From: Gammaproteobacteria bacterium
Lineage (GTDB): Bacteria; Pseudomonadota; Gammaproteobacteria; Thiohalospirales; Thiohalospiraceae
Assembly (NCBI GenBank): GCA_015491735.1
Contig: WFVH01000003.1
Span: forward strand, 1-64,000
Direction: 5' to 3'
DNA length: 64,000 bases
Shown here piece after piece: positions 8,133-17,593 of the stretch (position 1 is the first letter of the stretch; each line of letters starts with the position of its first letter). Made by a program: the position numbers and the translations under genes. The notes below the pieces were generated by a model. The model had not been told where the DNA came from, searched no databases, and saw only the letters and a list, made by a program, of their open reading frames with translations.

Positions 8133-9719
8133 GTGAGTAATAAAAGACCGGCGAAACCAAGGGCGCCCCGTCCTGGTTTTTTGTTGTTGGTGGTGTTGGC
8201 GTCCCTGTTTCCGGTGCTTGCCTTGGCAGGGGAGATGTCGTTGTCGAAAGAGCAGGAGGTGGTGGCTGAAAGATCACCGATCAGCGAGGTTCCGCAACCA
8301 AGCCGTAGCACCGGGACCGGTTCGGTCGGCTCCCCGGAAACGGTGGTTGAGGAAGAGGAGCCGGTTGAAATTCTGGAGGGGTTCAAAAATCTCAGCAGGG
8401 AGAGCGCCGAGTGTGTTTCCTGTCATCGGGAAAAAACACCCGGTATCTACGAGATGTGGGGTGATTCCAAGCACTATGCCGCCAATGTGGGGTGCTACGA
8501 ATGTCACAAGGCGGATCCTTCCGACAAAGATGCGATAAAACACAAAGATCACATCATTTCCATTATTGTGTCGCCCGAGGATTGCGGGCGTTGCCATGAA
8601 AAAGCAGCCGCCGAGTTCGATGCCAGCCACCACGCCTCAGCGGGGAATATACTCGGTTCGCTGGACAATGTGTTGGCCGAGGTTGTATCAGGGGCGCCTC
8701 TGATGAGCGGGACTTCGCCCGTGGTGACCATGGGGTGCGCCGGTTGCCATGGTTCCATCGTTCGAGTCGAGTCGGACGGCTCGCTCAACCCGTCTACCTG
8801 GCCCAATACAGGTATCGGCCGGATTAATCCTGATGGCTCCAAAGGCGCTTGTTCCGCTTGCCATTTGCGTCACAACTTCGATGTGGCCCAGGCACGTCAG
8901 CCGGAAAACTGTGGTCGTTGTCATTTGGGGCCGGATCATCCACAAAAGGAGATTTACGAGGAGTCCATTCACGGTATCAACTACCGGGCGCACAAAGACA
9001 AAATGAACCTGGATTCCGACAAATGGATCGTCGGGGAGGATTACAGCGCGGCGCCTACATGCGCCACATGCCATATGTCCGCCACCAAGGATTTGCCGAT
9101 TACGCATGACATTGGCGCGCGCATCTCCTGGAATCTGCGTGCACCCATCTCGACCAAAATCGATGCCAAGGCGATTGCAGAAGGTAAGCAAGTCAAGCCC
9201 TGGCTGGAGCGGCGCAAGGACATGAAGAATGTCTGCACCTCCTGTCATGGCCGGGCGATGATTGACAATTTCTATATGCAACTGGATTCCGCCGTAGAGT
9301 TGTACAACGAGAAATATGCCAAGCCCGGTCAGCGGTTGATGAAGCTGATGAAAGCTGAAGGACTGCTTACAGACACCAAGTTTGACGATGAGCTGGAGTG
9401 GACCTGGTTCCATCTGTGGCACCATGAAGGGCGGCGGGCGCGTCATGGTGCAGCCATGCAGGCGCCGGATTATGTTCAGTGGGAGGGTTTCTATGAGATG
9501 GCGCACCGCTTCTATATGGAGATGGTGCCGCAGATCAAAGAGATCATCGAAAAAGCTGAAAAGGATGGCAAACACGAGTCTGCCAAAAAGGTACAAGCTG
9601 CGCTGGATGATGTGCTGAACTCAGAGATGCACCGCTGGTTTCTGGGTAAGGAGCCGCCGAAGTCCTGGTCGCCTGCCGATGATGATAATCACGGCTTCAA
9701 TCTCAAACCAAAAGAGTAG
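8133..9719 (+). CDS. Octaheme c-type cytochrome, hydroxylamine oxidoreductase (HAO) family
   Basis: The 528-residue protein starts at GTG after GAGGAGA. A signal peptide (about 1-33) is followed by a linker with an EEEE run. There are eight CXXCH heme sites: CVSCH, CYECH, CGRCH, CAGCH, CSACH, CGRCH, CATCH and CTSCH, the last near residue 370. The C-terminal helical part with HEGRRARHGA and PDYVQWEGFYE fits the HAO fold, more like the epsilonproteobacterial type than nitrifier HAO. In HAO a tyrosine crosslinks the catalytic P460 heme; I cannot tell by eye whether it is kept. It is periplasmic and probably oxidises hydroxylamine or reduces nitrite or hydroxylamine. A tetrathionate reductase of the octaheme type is the main alternative. 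Confidence 0.78.
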   Translation: MSNKRPAKPRAPRPGFLLLVVLASLFPVLALAGEMSLSKEQEVVAERSPISEVPQPSRSTGTGSVGSPETVVEEEEPVEILEGFKNLSRESAECVSCHREKTPGIYEMWGDSKHYAANVGCYECHKADPSDKDAIKHKDHIISIIVSPEDCGRCHEKAAAEFDASHHASAGNILGSLDNVLAEVVSGAPLMSGTSPVVTMGCAGCHGSIVRVESDGSLNPSTWPNTGIGRINPDGSKGACSACHLRHNFDVAQARQPENCGRCHLGPDHPQKEIYEESIHGINYRAHKDKMNLDSDKWIVGEDYSAAPTCATCHMSATKDLPITHDIGARISWNLRAPISTKIDAKAIAEGKQVKPWLERRKDMKNVCTSCHGRAMIDNFYMQLDSAVELYNEKYAKPGQRLMKLMKAEGLLTDTKFDDELEWTWFHLWHHEGRRARHGAAMQAPDYVQWEGFYEMAHRFYMEMVPQIKEIIEKAEKDGKHESAKKVQAALDDVLNSEMHRWFLGKEPPKSWSPADDDNHGFNLKPKE

Positions 9720-9730
9720 TTGAACTGAAT

Positions 9731-9758
9731 CGCCGTCTGCCCGTTTGCCGGGTGGGCG
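9731..9758 (+). terminator. Hairpin after the octaheme cytochrome gene
   Basis: GCCGTCTGCCCG can pair along its full length with CGGGTGGGCGGC, with three G-T wobbles and a four-base loop, followed by TTGCTGTCTTTTT. It lies between the octaheme gene and its nonaheme partner, so it could limit read-through and make the second gene less expressed than the first. Confidence 0.6.
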
Positions 9759-9895
9759 GCTTGCTGTCTTTTTGCCGTTGGATCCGGAACCCGGGATAGT
9801 CGTTTATCAGGAGTTCACCCATTTGATACGGGGTCTGCACCCGGTTTCTCAGTGTTTCGCGGCAAAACAGGTGCTGCTTCAGCGGGTTTGTCATC

Positions 9896-11824
9896 ATGCA
9901 CGAACGGTTTTTTCTCTTCCTGGCCTTTTTATTCTCCTTTGGTGCCTATGGCACAGAGTTGTCGGATGACGCTTGTCTGGATTGTCACGGTGTTGCGGGC
10001 TTTGCTGTGCCGATCGGAGAAACCGGCGGTGGTGCAATGCGTTCTCTTGATATCAATGCGCATGCGCTGAAACAGAGTGTTCATGGAGAACTGCCCTGTA
10101 TAGAGTGTCATGCAGGCATTGAAAAGCTGCCACATGATAAAGATGGTCTGCAGGCGGTGGATTGCGTTACCTGCCATAGCCGGTTGGAAAAAGGTGGACT
10201 GTCCGGTAAGCGCCGGGGTCATCGCGTCCGGGGTGAGCTGAGCAGTCGGCAGAAAACGGTGGTGAACAATGCGCGCTACCAGACATCGATTCATGCAGAT
10301 ACCGCAGTAGAAAACAATGCCACCTGTGACCGCTGCCACACGGCTCACTATGTTTACCGTTCGGATGATTCGCGTGCTACAACCTATTCCGGCAACTCAC
10401 CGCAGATGTGTGGCGCATGCCATACCAAAGAGCTGCAGGAGTACCGGTTTTCGGTTCATGGCGCCAATCTGAAGCGCCCCTGGCGTGGAGAGAGCGCCAC
10501 CTGCAGCGATTGCCATACCTCTCACCGGATAAGTGGTGAAAAGCTGACCGCACACCGGATTGTGACCGACTCTTGTGGTGATTGTCATGAGCTGGAGGTG
10601 GAGGCCTATCTCTCCACCACTCATGGCGCACTGGCCTGGCTGGGAAACAGTGATGCCGCCAAATGCGCCAACTGTCACCGCGCTCATGCCATGCGTGCCG
10701 TCGATGATCCCCTCTCCCTTGTCAGCAGCGAAAGCAAGTTAATCACCTGCAGGGAGTGTCATGAGGACGCTAACGAAAATTTTATTCAGTACCGCGTGCA
10801 TGGCAATACCCATGATTATGAAAAATATCCCTATATGTGGCTGGCTGCCCGTATCATGGTGGGAATCGTGCTTTTTGTGCTGATATTTTTCTATGCACAT
10901 TCGATGCTTTGGTTTTATCGGGAGATTCATTCGCGGGTGATTGAGTGGCGCATTGTGGATTCCAGGCGTTACCCATTCCGCGTGAAGCGGCCACATAAAA
11001 AGAGCGGCAAGCATTTTCGCCGCTTCTCCTGGCAGTGGCGGCTCAACCACTGGGCGGTAGCGCTGTCAGTGATGACGCTGGTATTTACCGGCATGTCGGT
11101 TATGTATGCTAACGCGTCCTGGGCGGTGTGGGCGGTCGAGGCGGCCGGTGGTCACGGCCTGTTCACCACGATTCACCGTTTTGCGGCGGTGGTGTTTCTG
11201 GGGGCGATCATCGGTCATGCGGTGGCGGTAATCTACAATATTCGTCGTAATCCTGATTTCGATTGGTTTGGCCCCGATTCGCTATTGCCACGCAAAAAGG
11301 ATTGGCAGGATATGGTTGGGCAGTTCAAGTGGTTTTTTGGCAAGGGAGAGCAGCCCCGCTTCGACCGCTGGACCTATTGGGAAAAATTCGATTACTGGGC
11401 GGTCTACTGGGGTGCATTGGTTATTGGCGTATCCGGCATGATGTTGTGGTTCTCCGATACCGTTGGCAACCTGTTGCCCGGCTGGGTGTTGAACGTGGCC
11501 ACCATCGCGCACGGGGTCGAGGCCTTTCTGGCTGTCATGACGCTGTTCGTCGTTCATTTTTTCAACAATCATATCCGTCCCGGAAAGTTTCCGCTGGATA
11601 TTGTCATGTTCAGTGGTAGCTGGGATCTGGAGGAGTTTAAAGAGGAGCGCCCGGAGGAGTACCGCCGGTTGGTGGAGAGCGGTGAACTGGAAAAATATTT
11701 GGTAGCGCCCCCTTCTCCCGCCCGCTCGCGTCTGTATCACATCCTGGGATTCATTTTGCTGGGGATCGGTTTCGTGCTGTTAGCGCTGGTTGTCAGGAGT
11801 TTTATTCATGGCGGGTTGGTATAA
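9896..11824 (+). CDS. Nonaheme cytochrome c fused to a membrane cytochrome b-type domain
   Basis: The 642-residue protein has a signal peptide, then nine CXXCH sites (CLDCH, CIECH, CVTCH, CDRCH, CGACH, CSDCH, CGDCH, CANCH, CRECH) within the first 300 residues. A C-terminal half with about six membrane helices follows. Helices carrying LNHWAVALS, TTIHRFAAVVFLGAIIGHA and IAHGVEAFLA supply histidines placed like the heme-b ligands of cytochrome b561/FdhI-type proteins. The design suggests electron transfer between the quinone pool and periplasmic hemes. Placed 176 bp after the octaheme HAO-like gene on the same strand, it is probably its membrane redox partner. The direction of electron flow cannot be read from sequence. 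Confidence 0.8.
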   Translation: MHERFFLFLAFLFSFGAYGTELSDDACLDCHGVAGFAVPIGETGGGAMRSLDINAHALKQSVHGELPCIECHAGIEKLPHDKDGLQAVDCVTCHSRLEKGGLSGKRRGHRVRGELSSRQKTVVNNARYQTSIHADTAVENNATCDRCHTAHYVYRSDDSRATTYSGNSPQMCGACHTKELQEYRFSVHGANLKRPWRGESATCSDCHTSHRISGEKLTAHRIVTDSCGDCHELEVEAYLSTTHGALAWLGNSDAAKCANCHRAHAMRAVDDPLSLVSSESKLITCRECHEDANENFIQYRVHGNTHDYEKYPYMWLAARIMVGIVLFVLIFFYAHSMLWFYREIHSRVIEWRIVDSRRYPFRVKRPHKKSGKHFRRFSWQWRLNHWAVALSVMTLVFTGMSVMYANASWAVWAVEAAGGHGLFTTIHRFAAVVFLGAIIGHAVAVIYNIRRNPDFDWFGPDSLLPRKKDWQDMVGQFKWFFGKGEQPRFDRWTYWEKFDYWAVYWGALVIGVSGMMLWFSDTVGNLLPGWVLNVATIAHGVEAFLAVMTLFVVHFFNNHIRPGKFPLDIVMFSGSWDLEEFKEERPEEYRRLVESGELEKYLVAPPSPARSRLYHILGFILLGIGFVLLALVVRSFIHGGLV

Positions 11825-11842
11825 ATGGCGTAATTTATTGGC

Positions 11843-11872
11843 TGTAAACACACCTTTTTCGCTTTGATCTGG
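11843..11872 (+). repeat. Possible relic of the 152-bp MITE
   Basis: GTAAACACACCTTTTTCGC followed by TTTGATCTGGC resembles the centre-right of the intact element (GTAAACTCCCATTTTTCGC then CTTGAACTGAC). The similarity covers only about 30 bases and no termini remain, so this is tentative. It lies between the nonaheme cytochrome and mgtE, which converge. Confidence 0.4.
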
Positions 11873-11914
11873 CTGTGTACACATTCTGCAACTTGCTGGG
11901 TCGTTACGCGGTAT

Positions 11915-13267
11915 TCAGATCAGGAACAGTGTTGCCAGGCCCAGAAATGACAGGAAACCGATGACATCGGTGACCGTGGTCAAAACCACTCCTCCGGCGA
12001 GCGCCGGATCGGCGCCGAGTTTGCGCAATATCAACGGAATCGTCACGCCGGCCAGGGCGGCAATGAGAAGATTTATGGTCATCGCTGCGGCAATGATAGC
12101 TCCCAAACCAGGGTTGCCGAACCAGAGATAGGCGACCGTGGCAATGACCAGTGCCCAAACGATACTGTTGAGCAGGCCGACCGTTATCTCCTTGAGCAGC
12201 AGTTTGCGCGCGTTGTGGTTGCTAACCTGATCCAGCGCCAGGCCGCGAATGACCAACGTCATGGTCTGGCTGCCCGCGATGCCACCCATGCTGGCGACGA
12301 TTGGCATCAGCACCGCCAATGCCACCAGTTTCTCGATGGTGGCATCGAACTGTCCGATTACCCAGGAAGCGAGAAAAGCGGTAAGCAGATTGATCCCCAG
12401 CCACAAGGCTCTACGCCGGGCGCTGGGAATGACGGGAGCAAACAGATCCTCCTCTTCATGCAGGCCGGCCATGCTCATCAAGGAGTGCTCTCCTTCATCA
12501 CGGATAATGTCTACAACATCATCAATGGTAATGCGCCCGAGCAGGAGGCCGTTGTCATCGACTACCGGCGCGCTCACCAGGTCGTGGAGTTCGAACAGTT
12601 TTGCCACTTCATGCGCGGGCATGTCTGCCGGGATCGCTTCCACATCACGCTGCATGATCTCCTCAACAGTGGCGTTGGGGGCGCTGGTCAGCAGCGTGGT
12701 AAGCGGGACTGTGCCCATGAACCTTCCCTCGCGATCGACCACCATCAAGGTATCGGTATGCCCCGGAAGTTCTTTGTGGCGCCGCAGGTAACGCAACAGC
12801 ACATCCACGGTAATATCGGCGCGTACCGTGATGGTGTCCATGTTCATCAAGCCGCCGGCAGAGTCCTCGGGATACGAGAGGGCAGACTCCAGGCGCTGCC
12901 GGTTCTGCTCATCCATCGACAACAGGACTTCGTTGAACACCTCGTCCGGCATATCCGGTAGCAGATCGGCGAGATCGTCGGTTTCCAGGCCGCTGGTTGC
13001 AGCTACCAGCTCATGGGGCTCCATCTTGCGGATGAGTTCGGCTCGCAGGTTGTCGTTGACGTGAACGAGCACATCTCCCTCGAGCTTGGTGCGAACCAGA
13101 TCCCAGGCCAGGTCGCGCTCATCGGCAGGCAGAGACTCCAGCAGGTGCGCTACCTCGGCCGAGTTCATGTCGTTGAGTAACTGAAGCGCTTTGCCGTAGG
13201 CGTGTGAACGCAAGGCCTCGCTGAAGGCTTGCTGTTCGGTAACGATGGACTCGCTGGTTTCTGGCAT
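11915..13267 (-). CDS. mgtE: MgtE-type magnesium transporter
   Basis: The 450-residue protein has the MgtE order: an N-terminal helical MgtE_N domain (about 30-130), a pair of CBS domains (about 140-255) and five membrane helices (about 285-450). The acidic residues of the N and CBS domains sense cytosolic Mg2+ and close the pore in the family. The pore region shows the conserved PIVASMGGIAGSQTM segment (about 325-340). It is a single gene, convergent with the cytochrome pair and divergent from the molybdenum hydroxylase genes. Confidence 0.93.
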   Translation of the reverse strand: MPETSESIVTEQQAFSEALRSHAYGKALQLLNDMNSAEVAHLLESLPADERDLAWDLVRTKLEGDVLVHVNDNLRAELIRKMEPHELVAATSGLETDDLADLLPDMPDEVFNEVLLSMDEQNRQRLESALSYPEDSAGGLMNMDTITVRADITVDVLLRYLRRHKELPGHTDTLMVVDREGRFMGTVPLTTLLTSAPNATVEEIMQRDVEAIPADMPAHEVAKLFELHDLVSAPVVDDNGLLLGRITIDDVVDIIRDEGEHSLMSMAGLHEEEDLFAPVIPSARRRALWLGINLLTAFLASWVIGQFDATIEKLVALAVLMPIVASMGGIAGSQTMTLVIRGLALDQVSNHNARKLLLKEITVGLLNSIVWALVIATVAYLWFGNPGLGAIIAAAMTINLLIAALAGVTIPLILRKLGADPALAGGVVLTTVTDVIGFLSFLGLATLFLI

Positions 13268-13618
13268 AGTAAGGTCTCAAGCGGTTGCCGCAACGGCAGG
13301 GGTAATAAATCTGTGCAAGATTCTAACAGAGGCGCATTGGGAGAGGAGCCAAAAGTTGTTCTTGGGGGAAAATATTCCGGATGTTTTCCCCGAGCTTCGG
13401 TAACGGGTAGAAGCGAGAGTGTGAAATGGCCTAAACTATGCGCATACCAACCCGAGCATAAGCTACCCGATAATACAGGAGTACGAGACCGGCCCGGACC
13501 AAGGCGCGGTCTGCAGGCAATGGCAAGGGCCGCGCCGCTGTTGAAAACCGGAATGCGGCAAGTATCGTTGCCGGGCTGGATAATGATAGATAAGCCGCAA
13601 AACTGATCAGGAGAAAGC
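13268..13618. other. Divergent intergenic region, no recognised gene
   Basis: This 351-bp gap holds the promoters of mgtE (minus) and of the molybdenum hydroxylase operon (plus). A CAGGAGA ribosome site (13608-13614) precedes the ATG at 13619. I see no Mg2+ riboswitch or leader I can defend, and no repeat copy. ORFs crossing it lack family features. Confidence 0.5.
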
Positions 13619-14086
13619 ATGGCGCGTTGGTCATTGACAGTAAATGGAAAGCCGTATGAGGTCGAAGCAGAGGCAGACATGCCGCTTTTGTGGGTGCTGC
13701 GGGATCTGTTGGGGTTGACCGGCACAAAATTTAGTTGTGGCATTGGCGTTTGTGGTGCCTGCAATGTTCATCTTGGGGGTGAGCTGGTGCCGTCCTGCTC
13801 GATTTCTGTCTCGGCGGTGAATGGCCGGAAAGTCGTTACCATAGAAGGGCTATCGAAAGAGACCACACACCCGGTTCAGCAAGCCTGGCTGGAAGAGCAG
13901 GTATCGCAGTGCGGGTATTGTCAACCGGGACAGATTATGGCGGCGGCAGCGTTGCTGGAAAAAATACCGCGTCCCACCGATGCGGATATCAACAGGGTCA
14001 TGGCGCGGACACTGTGCCGCTGTGGTAGCTATCCCCGCATTCGCAAGGCCATTCAGCGGGCGGCGGCCTTGGGTGGCAAGCCATGA
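13619..14086 (+). CDS. (2Fe-2S)-binding small subunit of a molybdenum hydroxylase (IorA-like)
   Basis: This 155-residue protein has the two-domain build of xanthine oxidase-family iron-sulfur subunits. The plant-type ferredoxin cluster site is CGIGVCGAC (about 41-49) with a further Cys at about 60. The second, helical [2Fe-2S] site has CGYC near 99-102 and CRCG near 134-137. It passes electrons from the molybdenum centre of the large subunit to an outside acceptor. Its stop overlaps the start of the large subunit (ATGA). No FAD-binding subunit is next to it, which fits the isoquinoline 1-oxidoreductase/aldehyde oxidase type. Confidence 0.9.
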   Translation: MARWSLTVNGKPYEVEAEADMPLLWVLRDLLGLTGTKFSCGIGVCGACNVHLGGELVPSCSISVSAVNGRKVVTIEGLSKETTHPVQQAWLEEQVSQCGYCQPGQIMAAAALLEKIPRPTDADINRVMARTLCRCGSYPRIRKAIQRAAALGGKP

Positions 14087-16200
14087 ACAGCGATCATAGC
14101 CCGGCGCGCCGGGAGTTTCTCGTTACCACGGCCGCGGCGGGAACAGGGTTGCTTCTGGCTTTTTCTCTGGCGTCCTGTGCTCGTTCAGCCTCATCGGACA
14201 GGGGCAGTAAGGATTTCCAGCCTAATGGTTGGTTGAGAATAACGCCCGACAACCGGATTACAGTGTTCGTCGATGAGGCAGAGATGGGGCAAGGTGTGCA
14301 TACCGCCCTGCCACAGCTATTGGCTGAAGAGCTGGAAGTGGATCTGACAATGATCGAGGTTGAACAGGCTCCCGTGGATAATTCGGTTTACGGATGGCAG
14401 TCTACGGGCGGTAGCACCAGTATCCGGGAGGGCTGGGAGCGTTTTCGCCAAGCGGGCGCTGTCGCCCGAGAGATGTTGATTGCAGCCGCGGCGCAAACCT
14501 GGCAGACTCCAGCCGAAGCGTGCGTCGCCCGCGACGGAGTGATTACTCACATAGCTGGCGAGCGGCGGGCAACCTATGGTGAGCTTGCTGCAATGGCTGC
14601 ACAAATGCCGGTTCCCGGGAATGTCCGGCTCAAAGAGCCGGGTGATTTTCGGCTCATTGGCAAATCACAGCCCCGGGTGAGGGGGGAAGATGCTCTCAAC
14701 GGCAGTGCACGGTACGGTGTCGATGTCGACATACCCGGCCTTCTTGTTGCCACTATCGTGCACTGTCCGGTGTTTGGTGGCAGGGCGCGGGAAATCGATA
14801 GCAAAAAGGCATTGGCCGTTTCCGGCGTGCGCCAGGTGGTCGAGATAGATTCAGGTGTTGCCGTGGTCGCCGACCATTTCTGGGCAGCGGCAAAAGGGGC
14901 CGGGGCGCTCGATATCGTGTGGGATTTTGGTGCAAACGCAGATATCAGCTCACGAACCATCCGCCAGCTTTTTTCCCGTCACGCAGATGATTTTGCAGGA
15001 ATGGAGCAGGAGTTGGCCGTGGCTTTGGCCGGTGCGGATCGAAAGATAGAGGCCGAGTATCATCTCCCCTATCAGGCGCATGCCACCCCGGAGCCAATGT
15101 GCTGCACCGTCCACATACATGATGGTATCTGTGAGGTGTGGTCGCCTAGCCAGAAGCCCAGTGAGGTGCAAGCGGTTGCCGCGCGGTTTTCCATGTCCAG
15201 TGCCGAATATTTGCTGCAACGGGCAAAAAACAAACTGCTGAAGCACTCGTTCGATTCCGTAAGAGTCCACAATACGCTGCTGGGGGGCGGGTTCGGGCGG
15301 CGCCTGAAAAGTGATTTTGTCATGGAGGCGGTGCAGATAGCGAAGGCGGCTGAAGCCCCGGTCAAGCTGATTTGGTCGCGGGAGCAGGACATTCAGCATG
15401 GTTACTACCGGCCTGCCAGTCTGCATCGCATGACGGCTGGTGTGGACGAAAACGGCTCGCCCGTCATGTGGCACCAGTTAGCGGTGGGAGCATCGGATTA
15501 TGGCTCTCCCTACTATGATATTCCGGTCAGTGGCGGGAGTACCGTTGATGTGAATACCGGGGTTCCCACTGGCCCCTGGCGCTCCGTGAGCCACTCCTGG
15601 AATGCATTCGTCGTGGAGGGGTTTATCGATGAGTTGGCGGCGCATGCAGGGGAAGATCCGTTGGCATTCCGGCTGCGGCTGCTGAAGCGGCAGCCGCGCT
15701 TGAAGGCGGTAGCCGAAATGGCCGCGGAAAAAGCGGGCTGGGGTGAAGCACTGCCCCAGGGACATCATTTGGGAATCGCCATTCACCCGGGGTTTGGCAG
15801 CTATGTAGCGCAGGTGGTGGAGTTGTCCGCTGATAAAACAGATGGCATCCGGATCCATCGAATTGTTTCTGTTATCGATTGCGGCCGGGTGGTCAATCCT
15901 GATACGGTTCTGGCTCAAATGGAAGGGGGAATCCTGTTTGGATTGACAGCGACCCTGACCAGTGCGATTACCATCCGTAAAGGACGGGTCGAGCAGAGCA
16001 ATTTTCACGACTTTCCCATCTTGCGGATAGATGAGACCCCTCCGATTGAGGCGTATATCATGCCTGGCGAAGAGTCTCCGGGCGGGGTTGGCGAACCTGG
16101 TGTGCCGCCCATCGCTCCGGCGGTGGTTAATGCCCTTTATGCCGCATCCGGTGTACGGATTCGCGAGTTACCTGTTACGATGGACAAGCTGTTTTCATAA
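14083..16200 (+). CDS. Molybdopterin-binding large subunit, aldehyde oxidase/isoquinoline 1-oxidoreductase type (IorB-like)
   Basis: The 705-residue protein starts with [20 protein letters not shown] (residues 8-27), a twin-arginine signal, so the enzyme is probably exported folded to the periplasm; the Cys at about 32 could also be a lipobox. [18 protein letters not shown] and [10 protein letters not shown] are molybdopterin-site motifs, and the Glu in GEPGVPP matches the catalytic base of the family. It likely hydroxylates an aldehyde or N-heterocycle. The substrate cannot be read. No XdhC-type maturation gene or cytochrome c subunit is adjacent. Confidence 0.88.
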   Translation: MNSDHSPARREFLVTTAAAGTGLLLAFSLASCARSASSDRGSKDFQPNGWLRITPDNRITVFVDEAEMGQGVHTALPQLLAEELEVDLTMIEVEQAPVDNSVYGWQSTGGSTSIREGWERFRQAGAVAREMLIAAAAQTWQTPAEACVARDGVITHIAGERRATYGELAAMAAQMPVPGNVRLKEPGDFRLIGKSQPRVRGEDALNGSARYGVDVDIPGLLVATIVHCPVFGGRAREIDSKKALAVSGVRQVVEIDSGVAVVADHFWAAAKGAGALDIVWDFGANADISSRTIRQLFSRHADDFAGMEQELAVALAGADRKIEAEYHLPYQAHATPEPMCCTVHIHDGICEVWSPSQKPSEVQAVAARFSMSSAEYLLQRAKNKLLKHSFDSVRVHNTLLGGGFGRRLKSDFVMEAVQIAKAAEAPVKLIWSREQDIQHGYYRPASLHRMTAGVDENGSPVMWHQLAVGASDYGSPYYDIPVSGGSTVDVNTGVPTGPWRSVSHSWNAFVVEGFIDELAAHAGEDPLAFRLRLLKRQPRLKAVAEMAAEKAGWGEALPQGHHLGIAIHPGFGSYVAQVVELSADKTDGIRIHRIVSVIDCGRVVNPDTVLAQMEGGILFGLTATLTSAITIRKGRVEQSNFHDFPILRIDETPPIEAYIMPGEESPGGVGEPGVPPIAPAVVNALYAASGVRIRELPVTMDKLFS

Positions 16201-16220
16201 TGTCGGAATCTCAACGATAG

Positions 16221-16709
16221 ATGGCTGAAAAAATAAAGATTCTGTTTGTCTGTATGGGCAATATCTGCCGTTCCCCCACCGCGCAGGGTGTGTTCCGGAC
16301 AATGGTCGAACTGGCGGAGCTGGGCCACCTGGTCGAGATCGATTCTGCGGGAACGCACTCCTATCATGTTGGCAAGGAGCCGGATCCCCGTGCCCGGGAG
16401 GTTGCGGAGCTGCGAGGTTATGATATGTCCAACCTGCAGGCCCGCCGTGTGACGGCCGAGGACTGTGAGCAGTATGACTATGTTATTGCCATGGATGAAG
16501 AGAACTTGATGGTGCTTCAGGAGCTTTGTCCTGACGGTCACGAACACAAGTTGTGTCTGTTTCTCGATTTTTCGGCTGATTCGCTGCTACGGGAGGTGCC
16601 CGACCCCTATTATGGCGGGAAAAAAGGGTTTGAGAGAGTCCTCGATCTGGTTGAAGATGCTTCGAAAGGGTTGTTGCAACATATCGTCAGGGAGCATTTT
16701 TGTTATTAG
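16221..16709 (+). CDS. Low-molecular-weight protein tyrosine phosphatase
   Basis: The 162-residue protein carries the phosphate-binding loop VCMGNICRSPTA (about 10-21), with the nucleophilic Cys and the Arg of the C-x5-R-S signature. The general-acid DPYYGG loop is near 129-134. It is of normal family length. In bacteria such enzymes act on tyrosine kinases of polysaccharide export or other phosphoproteins; no kinase is nearby, so the substrate is unknown. It starts 20 bp after the molybdenum hydroxylase gene and may be cotranscribed with it. Confidence 0.93.
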   Translation: MAEKIKILFVCMGNICRSPTAQGVFRTMVELAELGHLVEIDSAGTHSYHVGKEPDPRAREVAELRGYDMSNLQARRVTAEDCEQYDYVIAMDEENLMVLQELCPDGHEHKLCLFLDFSADSLLREVPDPYYGGKKGFERVLDLVEDASKGLLQHIVREHFCY

Positions 16710-16718
16710 CCCGGCATC

Positions 16719-16767
16719 TACTCTTTCAAGGCGCGGATTCAGCGTCATTTATTATCTTGAAAGAGTA
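16719..16767. terminator. 12-bp perfect inverted repeat between convergent genes
   Basis: TACTCTTTCAAG (16719-16730) is the exact reverse complement of CTTGAAAGAGTA (16756-16767), with a 25-base spacer. It lies just past the phosphatase gene, facing the HPr operon. A bidirectional terminator is plausible, although the loop is long and there is no T-run. Confidence 0.45.
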
Positions 16768-16810
16768 CGGGTCTGTTCAGCGAGTAGCATCTGAGAATGT
16801 GGAGAGGGTG

Positions 16811-16837
16811 AATATCAGGGGCTGGCTGAGTAGTCAC
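16811..16837 (-). repeat. Possible end fragment of the 152-bp MITE
   Basis: ATCAGGGGCTGGCTGAGTAGTCAC resembles the end of the element in reverse orientation (TTCAGGGGTGAGCTGAATAGTTAC). Only this end is recognisable, so the call is tentative. Confidence 0.35.
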
Positions 16838-16868
16838 CTGCAGGGGCCTCAGCAGCCGGGCCAGGGCG

Positions 16869-17138
16869 TTACTCCGCTTCCCCGAACCGTTCCGCTATCA
16901 GCTTTTCGAGTTGTTGCAGCGCCTGGGCTTCGTCTGGCCCATCCGCGCTGATGACCAGCGTGGTGCCGCGTGATGCAGCCAGCATCATGATCCCCATGAT
17001 ACTCTTTCCGTTGACGCATCGGTGGTTTGCCAATAGCCGGATCTCGGCATCAAACTCTTTGGCCAGATTGACGAATTTTACGGCTGCCCGAGCGTGCAAT
17101 CCCAGTTTGTTGATAATGGTCAGCTCTTTGTCAATCAT
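16869..17138 (-). CDS. HPr-family phosphocarrier (Npr-like)
   Basis: The product is 89 residues from the chosen Met (MIDKELTI); the frame extends six codons further upstream to 17156. The active-site His is in GLHARAAVKF (His15) and the regulatory serine region is GKSIMGIMML. It receives phosphate from enzyme I and passes it to EIIA proteins. With EIIA-Man, RapZ, HprK and PtsN encoded upstream and no sugar permease, this is a regulatory PTS. The serine may be the target of the HprK-like kinase in the same cluster. Confidence 0.9.
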   Translation of the reverse strand: MIDKELTIINKLGLHARAAVKFVNLAKEFDAEIRLLANHRCVNGKSIMGIMMLAASRGTTLVISADGPDEAQALQQLEKLIAERFGEAE

Positions 17139-17200
17139 GATATCGTACCCCGCCAACGCTATCGATGTTCAGAATCCGGGGTGTACCGGTGGCCCGGCGG

Positions 17201-17593
17201 CTATCGGGAACTGCTCCAGATGATGCCATCGTGTCCGCCACTGGTCGCTTTGTGCGCCAGCTCCGCAAGTCCCAGGTGAGGGTAGTTGAGTACCCGAATG
17301 AGCATTGGCAGATTGATCCCCGTTACCAACATGATATGGGGTTGATCCAGCAACGAAGTCGCAATGTTACTGGGGGTGGAGCCAAAAATATCGCTAAGAA
17401 TCAGTACCCCATCACCCTGATTCAACGCCTGGAGCTGTTTTCGCGCCTGCTGCGTGATTCGTTTCAGGTCCGAGTGCGGTGCCACGGCTATGGTTCCGGT
17501 CTGCAACGGTGCATTTCCTATGAGGGCGATGGCGGTATCGAGCAGCGTCTCGCCAATCTGGTTGTGGGTAATGATCAACAGTCCAATGCTCAT
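17201..17593 (-). CDS. PTS EIIA component, mannose/sorbose family
   Basis: The 130-residue protein starts at MSIGLLIITH, which overlaps the end of rapZ by four bases; the open frame runs on upstream but without family similarity. His10 in IITHNQIGE is the phosphorylation site, and DIFGSTPSNIA near 70-80 is the conserved EIIA-Man loop. No EIIB, EIIC or EIID gene is adjacent, so it probably acts as a phosphorylation-state sensor rather than in sugar uptake. Confidence 0.9.
   Translation of the reverse strand: MSIGLLIITHNQIGETLLDTAIALIGNAPLQTGTIAVAPHSDLKRITQQARKQLQALNQGDGVLILSDIFGSTPSNIATSLLDQPHIMLVTGINLPMLIRVLNYPHLGLAELAHKATSGGHDGIIWSSSR

Noticed and set aside
13229-13606. 125-codon plus-strand ORF upstream of the molybdenum hydroxylase genes
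   Set aside because: It overlaps the 5' end of mgtE and the promoter region, has no ribosome site and shows no family features.
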